Assembly (NCBI GenBank): GCA_964204605.1
Contig: OZ123195.1
Coordinates: 744,001-808,000 of the forward strand
Direction of reading: 5' to 3'
Length of the DNA stretch: 64,000 bases
Source: UBA961 sp014191195
GTDB taxonomy: Bacteria; Bacteroidota; Ignavibacteria; Kapaibacteriales; UBA961
The first letter of the stretch is position 1. Each line of letters begins with the position of its first letter. The notes below the pieces were generated by a model. It was not told the DNA's origin. It made no database searches and saw only the letters and a program-made list of their open reading frames with translations. Shown in pieces: positions 26,263 to 36,300 of the stretch. The position numbers and the translations under genes are program-made.

Positions 26263-28144
26263 GAGCCTTTTCTAAAGATAATTTAATGACATTGTAATTT
26301 TGATGAATCGATTTCATTAAATCTGGCATTGAATATAATGTAGGGTCAGACATTTGTTCTTCGAGGTTTTTTTGCTCAACTTCCCAATTATTTATCAAAT
26401 ATTCTAATTCTTGAATCCTTTTTTCTTTTTTTCTTTTCTCCTGATCATTCTTTTTAAGTTCTTCTCTTTCATGTGAAACTGTAGGGGCTTTTGTTACTTT
26501 TTTCTGTTGCTTTACTATTTCTAAATCAGCCAATTGCTCAATGTTCCTTTGTCTTAAATATTCATATATATCACCTTCATAAACCCTAACTTTACCAATT
26601 TTAAATTCTGCAACTTGATCTGTTAATCCTTCTAAAAACTCTCTATCATGAGAAACTACTATTAAAGACCCCTCATAATTTTTAATAGCTTTTTTTAATA
26701 CATCTTTAGAACGCATATCAAGGTGATTTGTAGGTTCATCAAGTATTAAAAGATTAGATGGTTGCAATAATAGAATAGCCATAGCTAATCTCGATTTTTC
26801 GCCACCTGATAAAACTTTAACTTTTTTATATACATCGTCACCACTAAACAGAAAAGCACCTAGTAAAGCCCTGATTTTGGTTCTCATTTCTCCTGTTGCA
26901 ACATCATCAACTGTTTCAAAAACAGTCCTATTACCATCTAATGTTTCGGCTTGTTGTTGTGCAAAGTATCCTATCGAGACATTATGTCCAATAGTGACTG
27001 TACCTTCATATGGTTCTACTCCTGCTAGTATTTTTGCACATGTAGTTTTACCTTCCCCATTTTTCCCTACGAATGCCATTTTTCTTCCACGTTCTATTGC
27101 AAAATCAATTCCCTTTAAAACATGTTTACTACCATATGATTTTTGTAAATCTGTACTTTCAATTACCATTAAGCCAGATCTGGGGGCTGTAGGGAAACGA
27201 AAGTTTATAGCTGAGTTATCTTCTTCTTCTAATTCTATTCTGTCTATTTTATCTAACATTTTAATTCTAGATTGAACTCTAGAAGCAAGATTTGCTTTTG
27301 ATCTAAATCGTTCGATAAATTCCTCTGTCTTTGCAATTTCCTTTTGCTGATTTGCATAAGCCTGTTTTACTAAATCTCTTCTCTGTATACGTTCTACCAG
27401 ATATTTACTGTAAGAACAATTATAATCTTCTATTCCACCATTTGTTATTTCAATTGTTCTATTAGTTGCAATATCTAAAAAAGCTTTATCATGGCTTATA
27501 AGAACTAAAGCGCCTTCATAATTTTTTAGAAATAATTCCAACCATTGAACCGATTCAATATCTAAGTGATTTGTAGGTTCATCTAACAATAAACAATCTG
27601 GATTTTTCAATAATATTTTAGCTAATTCTACCCTCATTTGCCATCCACCTGAGAATTCATCAACTAGACGGTATAAATCCTTTTCTTCAAATCCTAAACC
27701 TATTAATATCCTTTGAACTGTTCCCTCGACAGATGCTCCACCTAAAAAATTAAACCGTTCGTGTAAATGGGCATGTCTATCTAAAATATTTGCATATTCA
27801 TCTGATTCATAATCTGTCCTTATCATCAATTCATTGTTTAGATGATCAATTTCTTTTTCTATTTCTAATAAAACATCAAATGAAGTCATGGCTTCTTCTA
27901 AGACAGTCTTACCTAAAGTAGCTTGTAAATCTTGAGTTAGAAAGCCAATCGTATAATCGTTGCTTTTTATTACATTCCCTTCATCAGAAGCAACATCTCC
28001 TGATAAAATTTTAAGCATGGTAGATTTACCTGCGCCATTTTTTCCAACCAATCCAATTCTATCTCTTGTTCCGATAGTAAAAGTGATATCATCAAATAAA
28101 TAATTGCCGCCGAATTGTACTGAACAATGAGATAATGTCAACAT
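26234..28144 (-). CDS. ABC-F family ATP-binding protein (translation factor type)
   Basis: A soluble 636 aa protein with two ABC domains and no membrane part. The first Walker A is GKNGAGKST (about 34-42), the first signature SGGWQMRVELA and Walker B CLLLDEPTNHLD. The second domain has GKNGEGKTT, LSGGEKSRLA and LILDEPTNHLD. The linker carries the charged P-site-tRNA-interaction region, and the C-terminal about 90 residues form a lysine/glutamate-rich coiled coil. The pattern fits the YheS/ABCF3-like subgroup, whose members act on ribosomes. Antibiotic resistance (ARE) function cannot be inferred. It is divergent from the UPF0598 fusion gene. Confidence 0.9.
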   Translation of the reverse strand: MLTLSHCSVQFGGNYLFDDITFTIGTRDRIGLVGKNGAGKSTMLKILSGDVASDEGNVIKSNDYTIGFLTQDLQATLGKTVLEEAMTSFDVLLEIEKEIDHLNNELMIRTDYESDEYANILDRHAHLHERFNFLGGASVEGTVQRILIGLGFEEKDLYRLVDEFSGGWQMRVELAKILLKNPDCLLLDEPTNHLDIESVQWLELFLKNYEGALVLISHDKAFLDIATNRTIEITNGGIEDYNCSYSKYLVERIQRRDLVKQAYANQQKEIAKTEEFIERFRSKANLASRVQSRIKMLDKIDRIELEEEDNSAINFRFPTAPRSGLMVIESTDLQKSYGSKHVLKGIDFAIERGRKMAFVGKNGEGKTTCAKILAGVEPYEGTVTIGHNVSIGYFAQQQAETLDGNRTVFETVDDVATGEMRTKIRALLGAFLFSGDDVYKKVKVLSGGEKSRLAMAILLLQPSNLLILDEPTNHLDMRSKDVLKKAIKNYEGSLIVVSHDREFLEGLTDQVAEFKIGKVRVYEGDIYEYLRQRNIEQLADLEIVKQQKKVTKAPTVSHEREELKKNDQEKRKKEKRIQELEYLINNWEVEQKNLEEQMSDPTLYSMPDLMKSIHQNYNVIKLSLEKALTEWTSLSD

Positions 28145-28198
28145 TATAAAATTACCTGCCGTGAATCTATTATTTTAGAAAAAAAAGAGTAAACAATC

Positions 28199-29071
28199 AT
28201 GCAAATCAGAGAATATTTCTATCAGATTAATTGTCGTGGTGACGTTTTACATGATTCTTGTATCATCGATGATCCAATATTTCTGAATCATTTCTACAAA
28301 AATATGCAGTTAAATTCTACTAATCGTTATATGGACTATAGATATCTTTCGATTTGTGGGAATGAATATCTGTTTATTAAGCCGGAAGACACCCCAATTG
28401 TCTTTAAATATCTTGCTCATAATCAACTATTTTATACTCAAGATCTATCTATAGAGTTTTATCCTAGAGACTTACGATTTAATGATGATGGTATACTGTA
28501 TCATAAAGCACATGTAGGCTTATATGGTAGAATACATCCTCAACTGATTATGCAGTTTTCTGATAATATTATTCCTTGGGGACCATATTATCAGTATTAT
28601 TCTAATAAAACACATGCTTATAATGTTATACTTCCTTTACATCTGCCCGATCATAATGTCATTATGCATCCAAAGTTGGACAATAGTTGTTTTGGGTGCG
28701 GTATTGGAAATTCTCAGGGATTACGATTGACATTTATATTCCATTCTATTCTCAATACTGCTGAATCTTGGTATATACCTACTGAACGAGAAATGGGTGC
28801 CTTAGGTATAATGCATGGAGGTTTTGTTAGCTTATTATTAGATGAAGTAATGGGAAAGGTTTTATCCGGATTAGGTATTAAAGCACCAACAGCTCAATTG
28901 CAGGTTAGATTTAAGAAGCCTACATTACTTCATAAACCAATCCATATCGTTGGAGAGCTCTTAGACATTTCAGGTAGAAAATATACATTAAAATCTAAGA
29001 TAGTGGATCAAGATGGTGATATCACAGCAGAGGCAGAAGCACTATTTATTAAAATTAGAGATAAGATTTAA
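28199..29071 (+). CDS. Fusion protein: UPF0598 (DUF4505) domain + PaaI-type hotdog thioesterase
   Basis: A continuous 290 aa frame joins two unrelated domains. Residues about 1-148 match the UPF0598/DUF4505 family, a conserved family with a human mitochondrial member (C8orf82) and no known function. The shared pattern is REYFYQINCRG at the start, FYKNMQLN...RYLSICGNEYLFIKPEDTPIVFKYL, and a GILYHKAHVGLYGRIHPQL core. Residues about 160-290 are a hotdog thioesterase with CFGCGIGNSQGLRL and the active-site helix GIMHGGFVSLLLDEVMG. Such enzymes hydrolyse acyl-CoA thioesters. The junction is in frame with no internal stop or start signal. The stop abuts the convergent ppx end. The fusion suggests that UPF0598 works on or with acyl-CoA; this is inference. 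Confidence 0.82.
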   Translation: MQIREYFYQINCRGDVLHDSCIIDDPIFLNHFYKNMQLNSTNRYMDYRYLSICGNEYLFIKPEDTPIVFKYLAHNQLFYTQDLSIEFYPRDLRFNDDGILYHKAHVGLYGRIHPQLIMQFSDNIIPWGPYYQYYSNKTHAYNVILPLHLPDHNVIMHPKLDNSCFGCGIGNSQGLRLTFIFHSILNTAESWYIPTEREMGALGIMHGGFVSLLLDEVMGKVLSGLGIKAPTAQLQVRFKKPTLLHKPIHIVGELLDISGRKYTLKSKIVDQDGDITAEAEALFIKIRDKI

Positions 29072-29965
29072 TTATATAATTGAATGATAAAGTACTCCAT
29101 ATCGTAATCCTCTTGTACTTACAATACAATGTTCAATTGCGAAGTATGACAATAGACTCTTGAGTAATAAACTTCCAGCAGGTAGAATATCGGCTCTTTT
29201 GGGATTGATACCTTTTATTGAAAAGAGAGAATCATATGATGATGTGCATAGCATATCTGTAATTGAGCTGATAGCATCATAGGTAAGAATATATCCGTGT
29301 ACTTTATCTCTATGATATTCATCTAATCCTTGATCTATACAAGCTAATGTGGTGGGAGTGCCCGCCACAACTATAACTGGTGAATGTACTGATATTGTGA
29401 ATTGTGATAATGATGTTTTTATTTCTGCAATTGCTTCTTGTATTGAATCTATGGAAGGAGGATATGTAGAAAAGTATTTTTCTGTAAAACGAACTGCCCC
29501 AATATTTAAACTAATAGATTGAATCGTATGATCATTATCCATGCAAATGATTTCTGTACTGCCGCCTCCAATATCAATAATAGTTGGATTATCATATGTT
29601 TCTTTGCTACCTACATATGAAAAGTAGGCTTCTTCTTTTCCAGAAATGATTGAAATAGGCTTCTGAATAATCGAGGATAATATTGAACACACATATTCTG
29701 CATTATCAGCATCTCTCATAGCACTTGTAGCTACAATTGTAATTTTTTCAACTTTATAGGAGTCACATATCAACTTATATCTGTGTAAAATATGTGAAGC
29801 CCTTTCTATTGCTTTCTCATTAATACACTTAGAAGCATGGACACCTTCACCTAATCGAGCGATAGAATGTTCATCATGCACAATAGAAAGGGAACCATCT
29901 GCCTGAACTTCACCAATAAGTAATAATAAAGTATTAGTTCCAATATCAATAGATGCAATAAGCAT
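29072..29965 (-). CDS. ppx: Ppx/GppA family phosphatase (exopolyphosphatase-like)
   Basis: An ASKHA-fold phosphatase of 297 aa that releases phosphate from polyphosphate or pppGpp. The nucleotide/phosphate loops are IDIGTNTLLLLIGEV (about 5-20), VATSAMRDADN and the DIGGGSTEII motif. It has only the two N-terminal lobes and lacks the C-terminal HD domain of long Ppx proteins, as is usual in this phylum. The ATG overlaps the prmA stop as TAATG, so it is coupled to prmA. With ppk1 it could complete a polyphosphate cycle. The choice between Ppx and GppA activity is open. Confidence 0.85.
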   Translation of the reverse strand: MLIASIDIGTNTLLLLIGEVQADGSLSIVHDEHSIARLGEGVHASKCINEKAIERASHILHRYKLICDSYKVEKITIVATSAMRDADNAEYVCSILSSIIQKPISIISGKEEAYFSYVGSKETYDNPTIIDIGGGSTEIICMDNDHTIQSISLNIGAVRFTEKYFSTYPPSIDSIQEAIAEIKTSLSQFTISVHSPVIVVAGTPTTLACIDQGLDEYHRDKVHGYILTYDAISSITDMLCTSSYDSLFSIKGINPKRADILPAGSLLLKSLLSYFAIEHCIVSTRGLRYGVLYHSII

Positions 29966-30825
29966 TAAGCATTATACCTCATTGTAATTGCAGTCCAATC
30001 ACCCTCGTATTCTGTAGAAATATGAATGAAATTGTGTTGAACAGCACAATCAATAATTTCTTGTTCATCGAATCGAAGAATTCCTGACATGATAAGAACT
30101 CCTTTAGAATCCTCTAAAGCCTTAGCAAATTTATATATATTAGGAATCAAAAGATTCCTATATAAATTAGCAGCTATTCCATGTACTTGAGGTAGATTAA
30201 TACTAAAAATACTTTCTTGTTCTACAGTTATAGATGAGCAATTATTCAAATGAATATTTTCTTTGGTATTTGCAATACTCCATTCATCATTATCAAAAGC
30301 ATAAATATAGGAAGCTCCCAACTTTTCAGCTAAAATTGCTAGCACACCAGATCCACAACCAGCATCAATCCAGTGAGAATTAGCACCTACATATTCCTGT
30401 AATTTCCTACATACCATTCTTGTTGTGGAATGATATCCTGTTCCAAAAGACATTTGAGGATTTATAATGATTTTAATTGGGCTTTCAATTTGATGAGCTT
30501 TCCAAACTGGAGTAATAACAATAGATTCATTGACTTGGACAGGCTCTAATGACTCTTCCCATATAGCATTCCAATTCTGGTCTTCAATAATCATTATATC
30601 TTTTATTTCAGCAGGAATAGAAGTAGATTCAAGTATAGATAATAATTGATTTGCAATATTTCCATTATCCCAATACACATCTTCTATTGTAAATGATTGT
30701 TCATCAAATTCATCTTCAATTCCTGTGAAAGGAAAATCAGATAACAAAGCAGAAGACATCTCTTGAAATTCTTCCGGAATGGTTAATGTTATTTTATAAA
30801 AATGTTTTTTAACTAAATCAGCCAT
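29965..30825 (-). CDS. prmA: Ribosomal protein L11 methyltransferase
   Basis: SAM-dependent methyltransferase of 286 aa that trimethylates ribosomal protein L11. The N-terminal substrate-recognition domain (about 1-110) is joined to a Rossmann methyltransferase domain with MSFGTGYHSTTRMV and the SAM loop DAGCGSGVLAIL. The NLYRNLL segment takes the place of the usual NILAxxL catalytic-site motif. It forms a minus-strand run with the glutaminyl-cyclase-like gene upstream (one base apart) and ppx downstream (overlapping). Confidence 0.92.
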   Translation of the reverse strand: MADLVKKHFYKITLTIPEEFQEMSSALLSDFPFTGIEDEFDEQSFTIEDVYWDNGNIANQLLSILESTSIPAEIKDIMIIEDQNWNAIWEESLEPVQVNESIVITPVWKAHQIESPIKIIINPQMSFGTGYHSTTRMVCRKLQEYVGANSHWIDAGCGSGVLAILAEKLGASYIYAFDNDEWSIANTKENIHLNNCSSITVEQESIFSINLPQVHGIAANLYRNLLIPNIYKFAKALEDSKGVLIMSGILRFDEQEIIDCAVQHNFIHISTEYEGDWTAITMRYNA

Positions 30826-30826
30826 A

Positions 30827-31813
30827 TTAATAGATGTACATTGATTTTGTATAGATAAATGTTAATAATGTTTGGCCAACAGCATACAGAGTTTCTTTAC
30901 CAATATTGTCCAGATTATCTTTTGATGTGTGCCAATATTTTCTTCTAGGATTTTCATCAATATTACCAACTAATTGTACATCAATAATATTTATTGATTT
31001 TATTCCTGCATTGATGAGCATTTCATGATCATCAGCAACACCATTTCCAGTTTCTGATTTAAATTGAGAAAACCCAAGTTCTTTTGCTATATCCCAGATT
31101 GATCGTAAAAGAGGCTCATGTGAACTTAATGACAATGGATCAAATCTAAATTGTGCATCTTTGTCTCCAACTAAATCTAATAATATTGCATATTTAGGTT
31201 TTTGTAAGGGATAATGTTCTGCAATAAATCTTGAACCTATAAAGTAATTATATCTATCATGAGATTTACCATAATCTTCTCCATCAAATAGAATAAAATC
31301 AATTCCCATATCAGGATTATTTAGAGATATTTGGCGCGCTAATTCAATAAGTATTCCAACTCCACTTGCACCATCATTAGCACCTAAAACTGGAAGAACT
31401 GTAAGTGATATATCTTTGTCTTCATCTGCATAAGGCCTGGAATCCCAATGAGCACATAATACTATCCTTTCTTTTTTAGTTGAATTAAAAGAAGCTATAA
31501 TATTTGTAAAAAGAAGATCTTTTCCATAAACATTTTGATTGAACTGTTGATCATATACAGTGTCTGCAAATTGTTTTAATGTTTTGCTTAAATATGCTTT
31601 GCAATTTTCATGGCTTTGAGAATTTGGAATTCTTGGACCAAACTGCACTTGATTAGCAATATAAGAATAAGCAGTATCTGCGTTAAATTCAGGCACGAGA
31701 ATTGATTCTTTATCATTATTAACTTCTGTCTTTTTTTCATCATAATTAGTACATGAAAAAATCATTGAAGATAGAATCGGTAGAACAATACAAGTGATAT
31801 TTATTCTTATCAT
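30827..31813 (-). CDS. M28-family lipoprotein, glutaminyl-peptide cyclotransferase-like
   Basis: The 328 aa protein has a lipoprotein signal (lipobox IFSC) and a zinc-peptidase fold of the M28 family. Metal ligand candidates are in CAHWDSRPYA, GANDGASGVG, DGEDYG and VADDHEM. A C-terminal WHTSKDNLDNI histidine completes the site. The single acidic bridge pattern and the WHT-x-x-D ending resemble glutaminyl cyclases, which form N-terminal pyroglutamate on exported proteins. T9SS organisms often process cargo this way. An aminopeptidase remains possible. It heads the operon with prmA and ppx, preceded by a candidate -7 box. Confidence 0.78.
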   Translation of the reverse strand: MIRINITCIVLPILSSMIFSCTNYDEKKTEVNNDKESILVPEFNADTAYSYIANQVQFGPRIPNSQSHENCKAYLSKTLKQFADTVYDQQFNQNVYGKDLLFTNIIASFNSTKKERIVLCAHWDSRPYADEDKDISLTVLPVLGANDGASGVGILIELARQISLNNPDMGIDFILFDGEDYGKSHDRYNYFIGSRFIAEHYPLQKPKYAILLDLVGDKDAQFRFDPLSLSSHEPLLRSIWDIAKELGFSQFKSETGNGVADDHEMLINAGIKSINIIDVQLVGNIDENPRRKYWHTSKDNLDNIGKETLYAVGQTLLTFIYTKSMYIY

Positions 31814-31851
31814 ACATCTTTACTTACATTGAATTATTAAATTTTATATTA

Positions 31852-31859
31852 CAAAAGTA
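31852..31859 (-). promoter_or_regulatory. Candidate promoter box for the glutaminyl-cyclase-like/prmA/ppx operon
   Basis: TACTTTTG on the minus strand matches TAnnTTTG exactly and lies 38 bases before the ATG of the cyclotransferase-like gene. No good -33 TTTG is seen. The box overlaps the leader of the divergent kdsC gene. Confidence 0.4.
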
Positions 31860-31868
31860 GGAATTAGA

Positions 31869-32393
31869 ATGCTCTCTGAAGAATACAATGAAAAACTATC
31901 AAAAATATCCTTATTAGTAATGGATGTAGATGGAACATTAACTGACGGTAGTATGTATTACACAGAAAACGGCGATACTATGAAAAAGTTTAATGTTAGG
32001 GATGGTATGGGAATAATTTTACTTCAAAAAGCTGGAATTAAGACTGCATTTTTAACATCGGAACAATCGATAATTACAAAAAAAAGAGCAGAAAAACTTG
32101 AAATAGATTTTATTTTACTTGGGTCTCGCAACAAAACTAAAGACCTTACGTCGCTAGCACAGCTTGCAAATACATCGTTTGAAAACATAGCCTATATTGG
32201 TGATGACATTAATGACTTACCTTGTATGAGTATGGTAGGTTTTTCAGCTTGCCCAGGTGATTCGCATGATATAATTAAAAATTCAGCACATTATATTTGC
32301 CAACACTTTGGAGGAACTGGAGCAATAAGAGAACTATGTGAATTAATTCTCAATGCCCAAAATGCTCCTATTACTTTAACAGAACAGTGGTAA
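31869..32393 (+). CDS. kdsC: 3-deoxy-D-manno-octulosonate 8-phosphate phosphatase (KdsC)
   Basis: HAD-superfamily C0 phosphatase of 174 aa that dephosphorylates Kdo-8-phosphate in lipopolysaccharide synthesis. The DxD nucleophile motif is DVDGTLTDG (about 19-27). FNVRDGMGI, TSEQS and the metal-binding YIGDDINDLPCM follow in the expected order. Tetrameric C0 HAD phosphatases include sialic-acid-type relatives, but kdsB about 4.3 kb downstream supports the Kdo pathway. It is the first gene of a long plus-strand run. Confidence 0.88.
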   Translation: MLSEEYNEKLSKISLLVMDVDGTLTDGSMYYTENGDTMKKFNVRDGMGIILLQKAGIKTAFLTSEQSIITKKRAEKLEIDFILLGSRNKTKDLTSLAQLANTSFENIAYIGDDINDLPCMSMVGFSACPGDSHDIIKNSAHYICQHFGGTGAIRELCELILNAQNAPITLTEQW

Positions 32394-32420
32394 TATTTTA
32401 TTACATTTCGGAGACTTCAC

Positions 32421-32843
32421 ATGAAAGATGATAGTGAAATAGTAAATTCATATGCAAAAGGTTTTTTATTAGGTGCTATAATAGGTGGTGCAGTTGGTGC
32501 AGTTACAGCTTTGCTTTTTGCTCCTAAACCTGGTAAAGAACTAAGAGAAGAACTTTCTTATAGATCTAAAGACCTTATTGAAAAAGGACAAGAATATTTT
32601 TCGGAAAAAGATGAAACATTACATTCTATTCCAAATGAAGGTAAAATTCAATCTGATCTTCTTGTTAAAAGTGCAAGAGAAAAAGCAGATAACTTATTGC
32701 ATAATGCAGAACAAATGTTAAAGAATGCGAAGGGTAAATCTGCTCAAACAACTAATCAGGTTTCTGATAGTTTAAATAAAGTTAAAGAAGCAGCAGTAGC
32801 TGGTGTTGAAGCATTTAAACAAGAATTACATACTAAATCCTAA
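32421..32843 (+). CDS. YtxH domain-containing membrane protein
   Basis: The 140 aa protein begins with a Gly/Ala-rich membrane helix (FLLGAIIGGAVGAVTALLFAP) followed directly by KPGKELREEL, the YtxH/general stress family signature. The rest is a charged, coiled-coil-like tail with KAKEA-type repeats, resembling LEA proteins. The family is linked to stress and envelope functions but is uncharacterised biochemically. It is followed ten bases later by a DUF948-like protein, the same gene pairing as ytxH-ytxG in Bacillus. Confidence 0.8.
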   Translation: MKDDSEIVNSYAKGFLLGAIIGGAVGAVTALLFAPKPGKELREELSYRSKDLIEKGQEYFSEKDETLHSIPNEGKIQSDLLVKSAREKADNLLHNAEQMLKNAKGKSAQTTNQVSDSLNKVKEAAVAGVEAFKQELHTKS

Positions 32844-32852
32844 GGTATTATA

Positions 32853-33242
32853 ATGGAAATAGCAAAGGATATTATATTGATAATTGCTTTATTGTCACTT
32901 ATCATTGTTTGTGGATATATTATTCAATTCTTACAAGAAGCTAAAAGATCACTATCTACTCTTGTACAAATTGCACACAAGGTCGAGAATACCACAAAAC
33001 CAGCAATTGATCAATTACAAACTACTTTAGTTGATACTTCTCAAACACTTCAATCTGTACAAAAACAATTATCTACAATTGATGATACTCTCAATCAATT
33101 TAAAGAAATTGCCCAAAGAGTTAATGAATTAGAAGCTAAGCTTCAACAGAAAATTGAAAAGCCAATTATGCAAGCTGCTGGTATATTTGCTGGTGTTGCA
33201 AGTGCAATTGATACTTTCGCATCTGAATTCAAAAAAAAATAA
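32853..33242 (+). CDS. DUF948-like (YtxG-type) membrane protein
   Basis: The 129 aa protein has one N-terminal membrane helix (about 5-27). A helical, coiled-coil region follows (about 30-105) with regular polar/hydrophobic spacing (TLVDTSQTLQSVQKQLSTIDDTL), typical of DUF948. The C-terminal segment ends in KKK. Function is unknown; the partner YtxH gene lies immediately upstream. A terminator-like hairpin lies just downstream. Confidence 0.72.
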   Translation: MEIAKDIILIIALLSLIIVCGYIIQFLQEAKRSLSTLVQIAHKVENTTKPAIDQLQTTLVDTSQTLQSVQKQLSTIDDTLNQFKEIAQRVNELEAKLQQKIEKPIMQAAGIFAGVASAIDTFASEFKKK

Positions 33243-33263
33243 TATAATGTGCTTTTACAAATG

Positions 33264-33305
33264 TCCCCATTTGGTATGTAAAACTGAATGGGGATTGTAT
33301 TTTCT
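33264..33305 (+). terminator. Probable terminator between the DUF948 gene and mfd
   Basis: TCCCCATT at 33264-33271 pairs with AATGGGGA at 33287-33294 around a 15-base loop, followed by TTGTATTTTC. The stem is strong; the T-tract is interrupted, so some read-through into mfd is possible. Confidence 0.6.
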
Positions 33306-33328
33306 GCTTTCATATTCATATCCCAACC

Positions 33329-36300
33329 ATGAGCTTCGAGCAATTACAGAATGTTTATAATAAGTCTAATATCTATAAAGAAATAGAGCAAAGAATATTT
33401 GATCTATCAATTGGCAATGCAATTTCAATAAAGAATTTAGCAGGTTCATTAAAATCATTAACGCTTTCTTTATTATTAAAGAATGCTAAAGAATCAAGTC
33501 GATTTGTTATCGTAACTTCTTCTAATGAAGAAGCCAAAGAATGGTATTATGATTTACTCTCTTTGATAGGCAATGAACATATTGTTTTATTATCTGAAGC
33601 TGAAAAACACATAAGAATTCAAGATGAACAATTAGATGAAAATACGCTGAATAATATTGATGCACTAGCCTCTATTCAACATAAAAAGCAATGTATTATT
33701 ATAACCACTCCACAAATTTATACTCATAAAGTACCCAAGCCTCATCAGTTACAACAATATAGAATAGCAATGAAAAGAGGAAATACATACTCTTTTACAG
33801 AATTTACTAATGGCTTGATGTTACAAGGATTTGAAAGAAAAGAATTAGTAGAAATTCAGGGTGATATTTCTATTAGAGGTGGTATTGTTGATGTATTCCC
33901 TCTGGGATATGATTCTCCATTACGTTTTGAGTTTTGGGGCAATGAAATAGAATCAATCAGAGAATTCGATCCATTATCACAAAGAAGTATTAGGGAATTT
34001 GAAGAAATAGAATTTATTGGACATTTATATCATCAACAAGACGATGTATTCGTTTCTAGTTTTCTAGATTATATCTCACATGAAACTTCCTATTTTATTG
34101 TCGATCAAAAAGAACAAGTATCTATTGTCTTTCATTCACTACAAGCAGATGAAATATTAGAAAACATACATACTTATAAAGTAGTTGAATTAGATGGTTT
34201 GGGTAAAGCAGATATAGAAGTAGATGCTATTCAACAACCAAATTTTAGTTCTTCATTATCTGGATTAGCTATAAAATTAAGGTCATTAGCTGCTATTAAA
34301 ATGCATTTATTTTTATGTGCAGATGGACATGCTAACAAAAAACGTTTTAATGAATTATTACATACTCATTTTGAATATGATGAAGACAATGATGAATATG
34401 AACTAGTTGATCAATTAGCTGATCCTGAATATACTCTTAGAAGAATTAAATGGTCGGATACATCTTTATCAAAAGGTTTTATTCTACAAAAGGATAATAT
34501 TGGTGTTTTTACAGAACATCAATTATTTGAAAGACAACATTTTCAACCGAATAAAAGAGGTAAACGATTTACTGGTATCACTTTACGTGAACTTGCCCAA
34601 TTACACAGAGGTGATTTTGTTGTCCATGTAGATAAAGGAATTGGTAAATATGATGGTTTAGTAACCCTTGAAATCAATAATACGAAACAAGAATGTATAC
34701 GTATTCTTTATTTGGGTGGAGATGTCCTATTTGTTCATATGAATCATATTCATAAGATTCAGAAATATTCGGCAGCAGAAGATGGTGCACCAAGATTAAG
34801 CAAACTGGGAAGTGCAGAGTGGGAAAGAAAGAAAGAAAAAACTAAGAAAAAATTAAAAGATATAGCCAGAGAGCTAATCAAACTATATGCAAAAAGAAAG
34901 TCTGAACCTGGTTATAAGTTTCCAGAAGATACTCAATGGCAAAAAGAATTTGAAGCATCTTTTATGTATGAAGACACTCCAGATCAATCTAAAGCAACTA
35001 TTGATGTAAAGCAAGACATGCAATCATCAATTCCCATGGACAGATTAGTATGTGGAGATGTTGGTTTTGGCAAAACTGAAATTGCCATTAGAGCTGCATT
35101 CAAAGCAGCGCAATCGGGGAAACAAGTTGCTGTATTAGTTCCTACTACCATTTTGGCACATCAACATTTTAATACATTTTCAGATAGATTAAGAAGATTT
35201 CCAATTAATATAGATGTTATTAGCAGATTTAGAAATAGTGCAGACCAAAAGCTCATCATTGAAAAAATAAAATCTGGTGGTATCGATATTTTAATTGGAA
35301 CTCATAGAATATTAAGTAAGGATATTCAATTTAGAAATTTAGGTTTGCTCATCATCGATGAAGAACAACGTTTTGGAGTAACAGCCAAAGAAAAATTAAG
35401 ATATATGAGGGTATCTGTTGATACATTAACACTTACTGCTACCCCAATTCCAAGAACTCTAAATTTTTCTCTGATGGGCGCTCGAGATTTAAGCGTTATA
35501 GAAACACCACCAAGAAATAGATTGCCAGTATATACAGAGATATCAGAATGGGAAGACGATAAAATCAAAGATGCAATAATGAGAGAATTGTCTAGGGGAG
35601 GTCAAATATTCTTTGTCAACGATAAAATTGTAGAATTAGATCGTTTACATCAAAAGTTACTTGCATTAGTTCCATCTTTGCATTGTGCAATTGCCCATGG
35701 CCAAATGGAAACAGAATTATTAGAAAATGTAATGGAAAAGTTTCTAGAAAAGAAGATAGATTGTCTATTAAGTACTAAAATTGTTGAATCCGGATTAGAT
35801 ATTCCAAATGCTAATACGATTTTCATTCATAATGCCGACAATTTTGGATTAGCCGAGCTTTATCAATTAAGGGGAAGAGTAGGCAGATCTAATACACAAG
35901 CATATTGTAATCTCATTGTTCCTCCTATTAAAAAGTTAACACCTACTGCTGTAAAAAGACTTCAAGCATTAGAAGAACATACTGATTTAGGAAGCGGTTT
36001 TCAGCTTGCTATGAGAGATATGGAAATACGCGGAGCAGGCAATTTACTTGGTGCTGAACAAAGTGGATTTATTGCCGATATAGGATTTGAACTTTATCAG
36101 CAGATAGTTGAAGAATCTGTACTTGAATTAAAAGAAGAAGAATTTTCAGACTTGTTTAAAGGCATTCTTGACAATAAAAAGAAGAAAGTTAAAGTGAATC
36201 AAGAAATATCAATTGATATAGGAAATGATTCTTTATTGCCTTCTAGTTATATTAAAAATGATACAGAACGTTTTGATTATTATAAAAAACTATATAATGT

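Noticed and set aside
26877..27275. A 132-codon open frame on the plus strand inside the ABC-F gene
   Set aside because: It lies antisense to intact Walker and signature motifs of the ABC-F protein and looks like a composition shadow.
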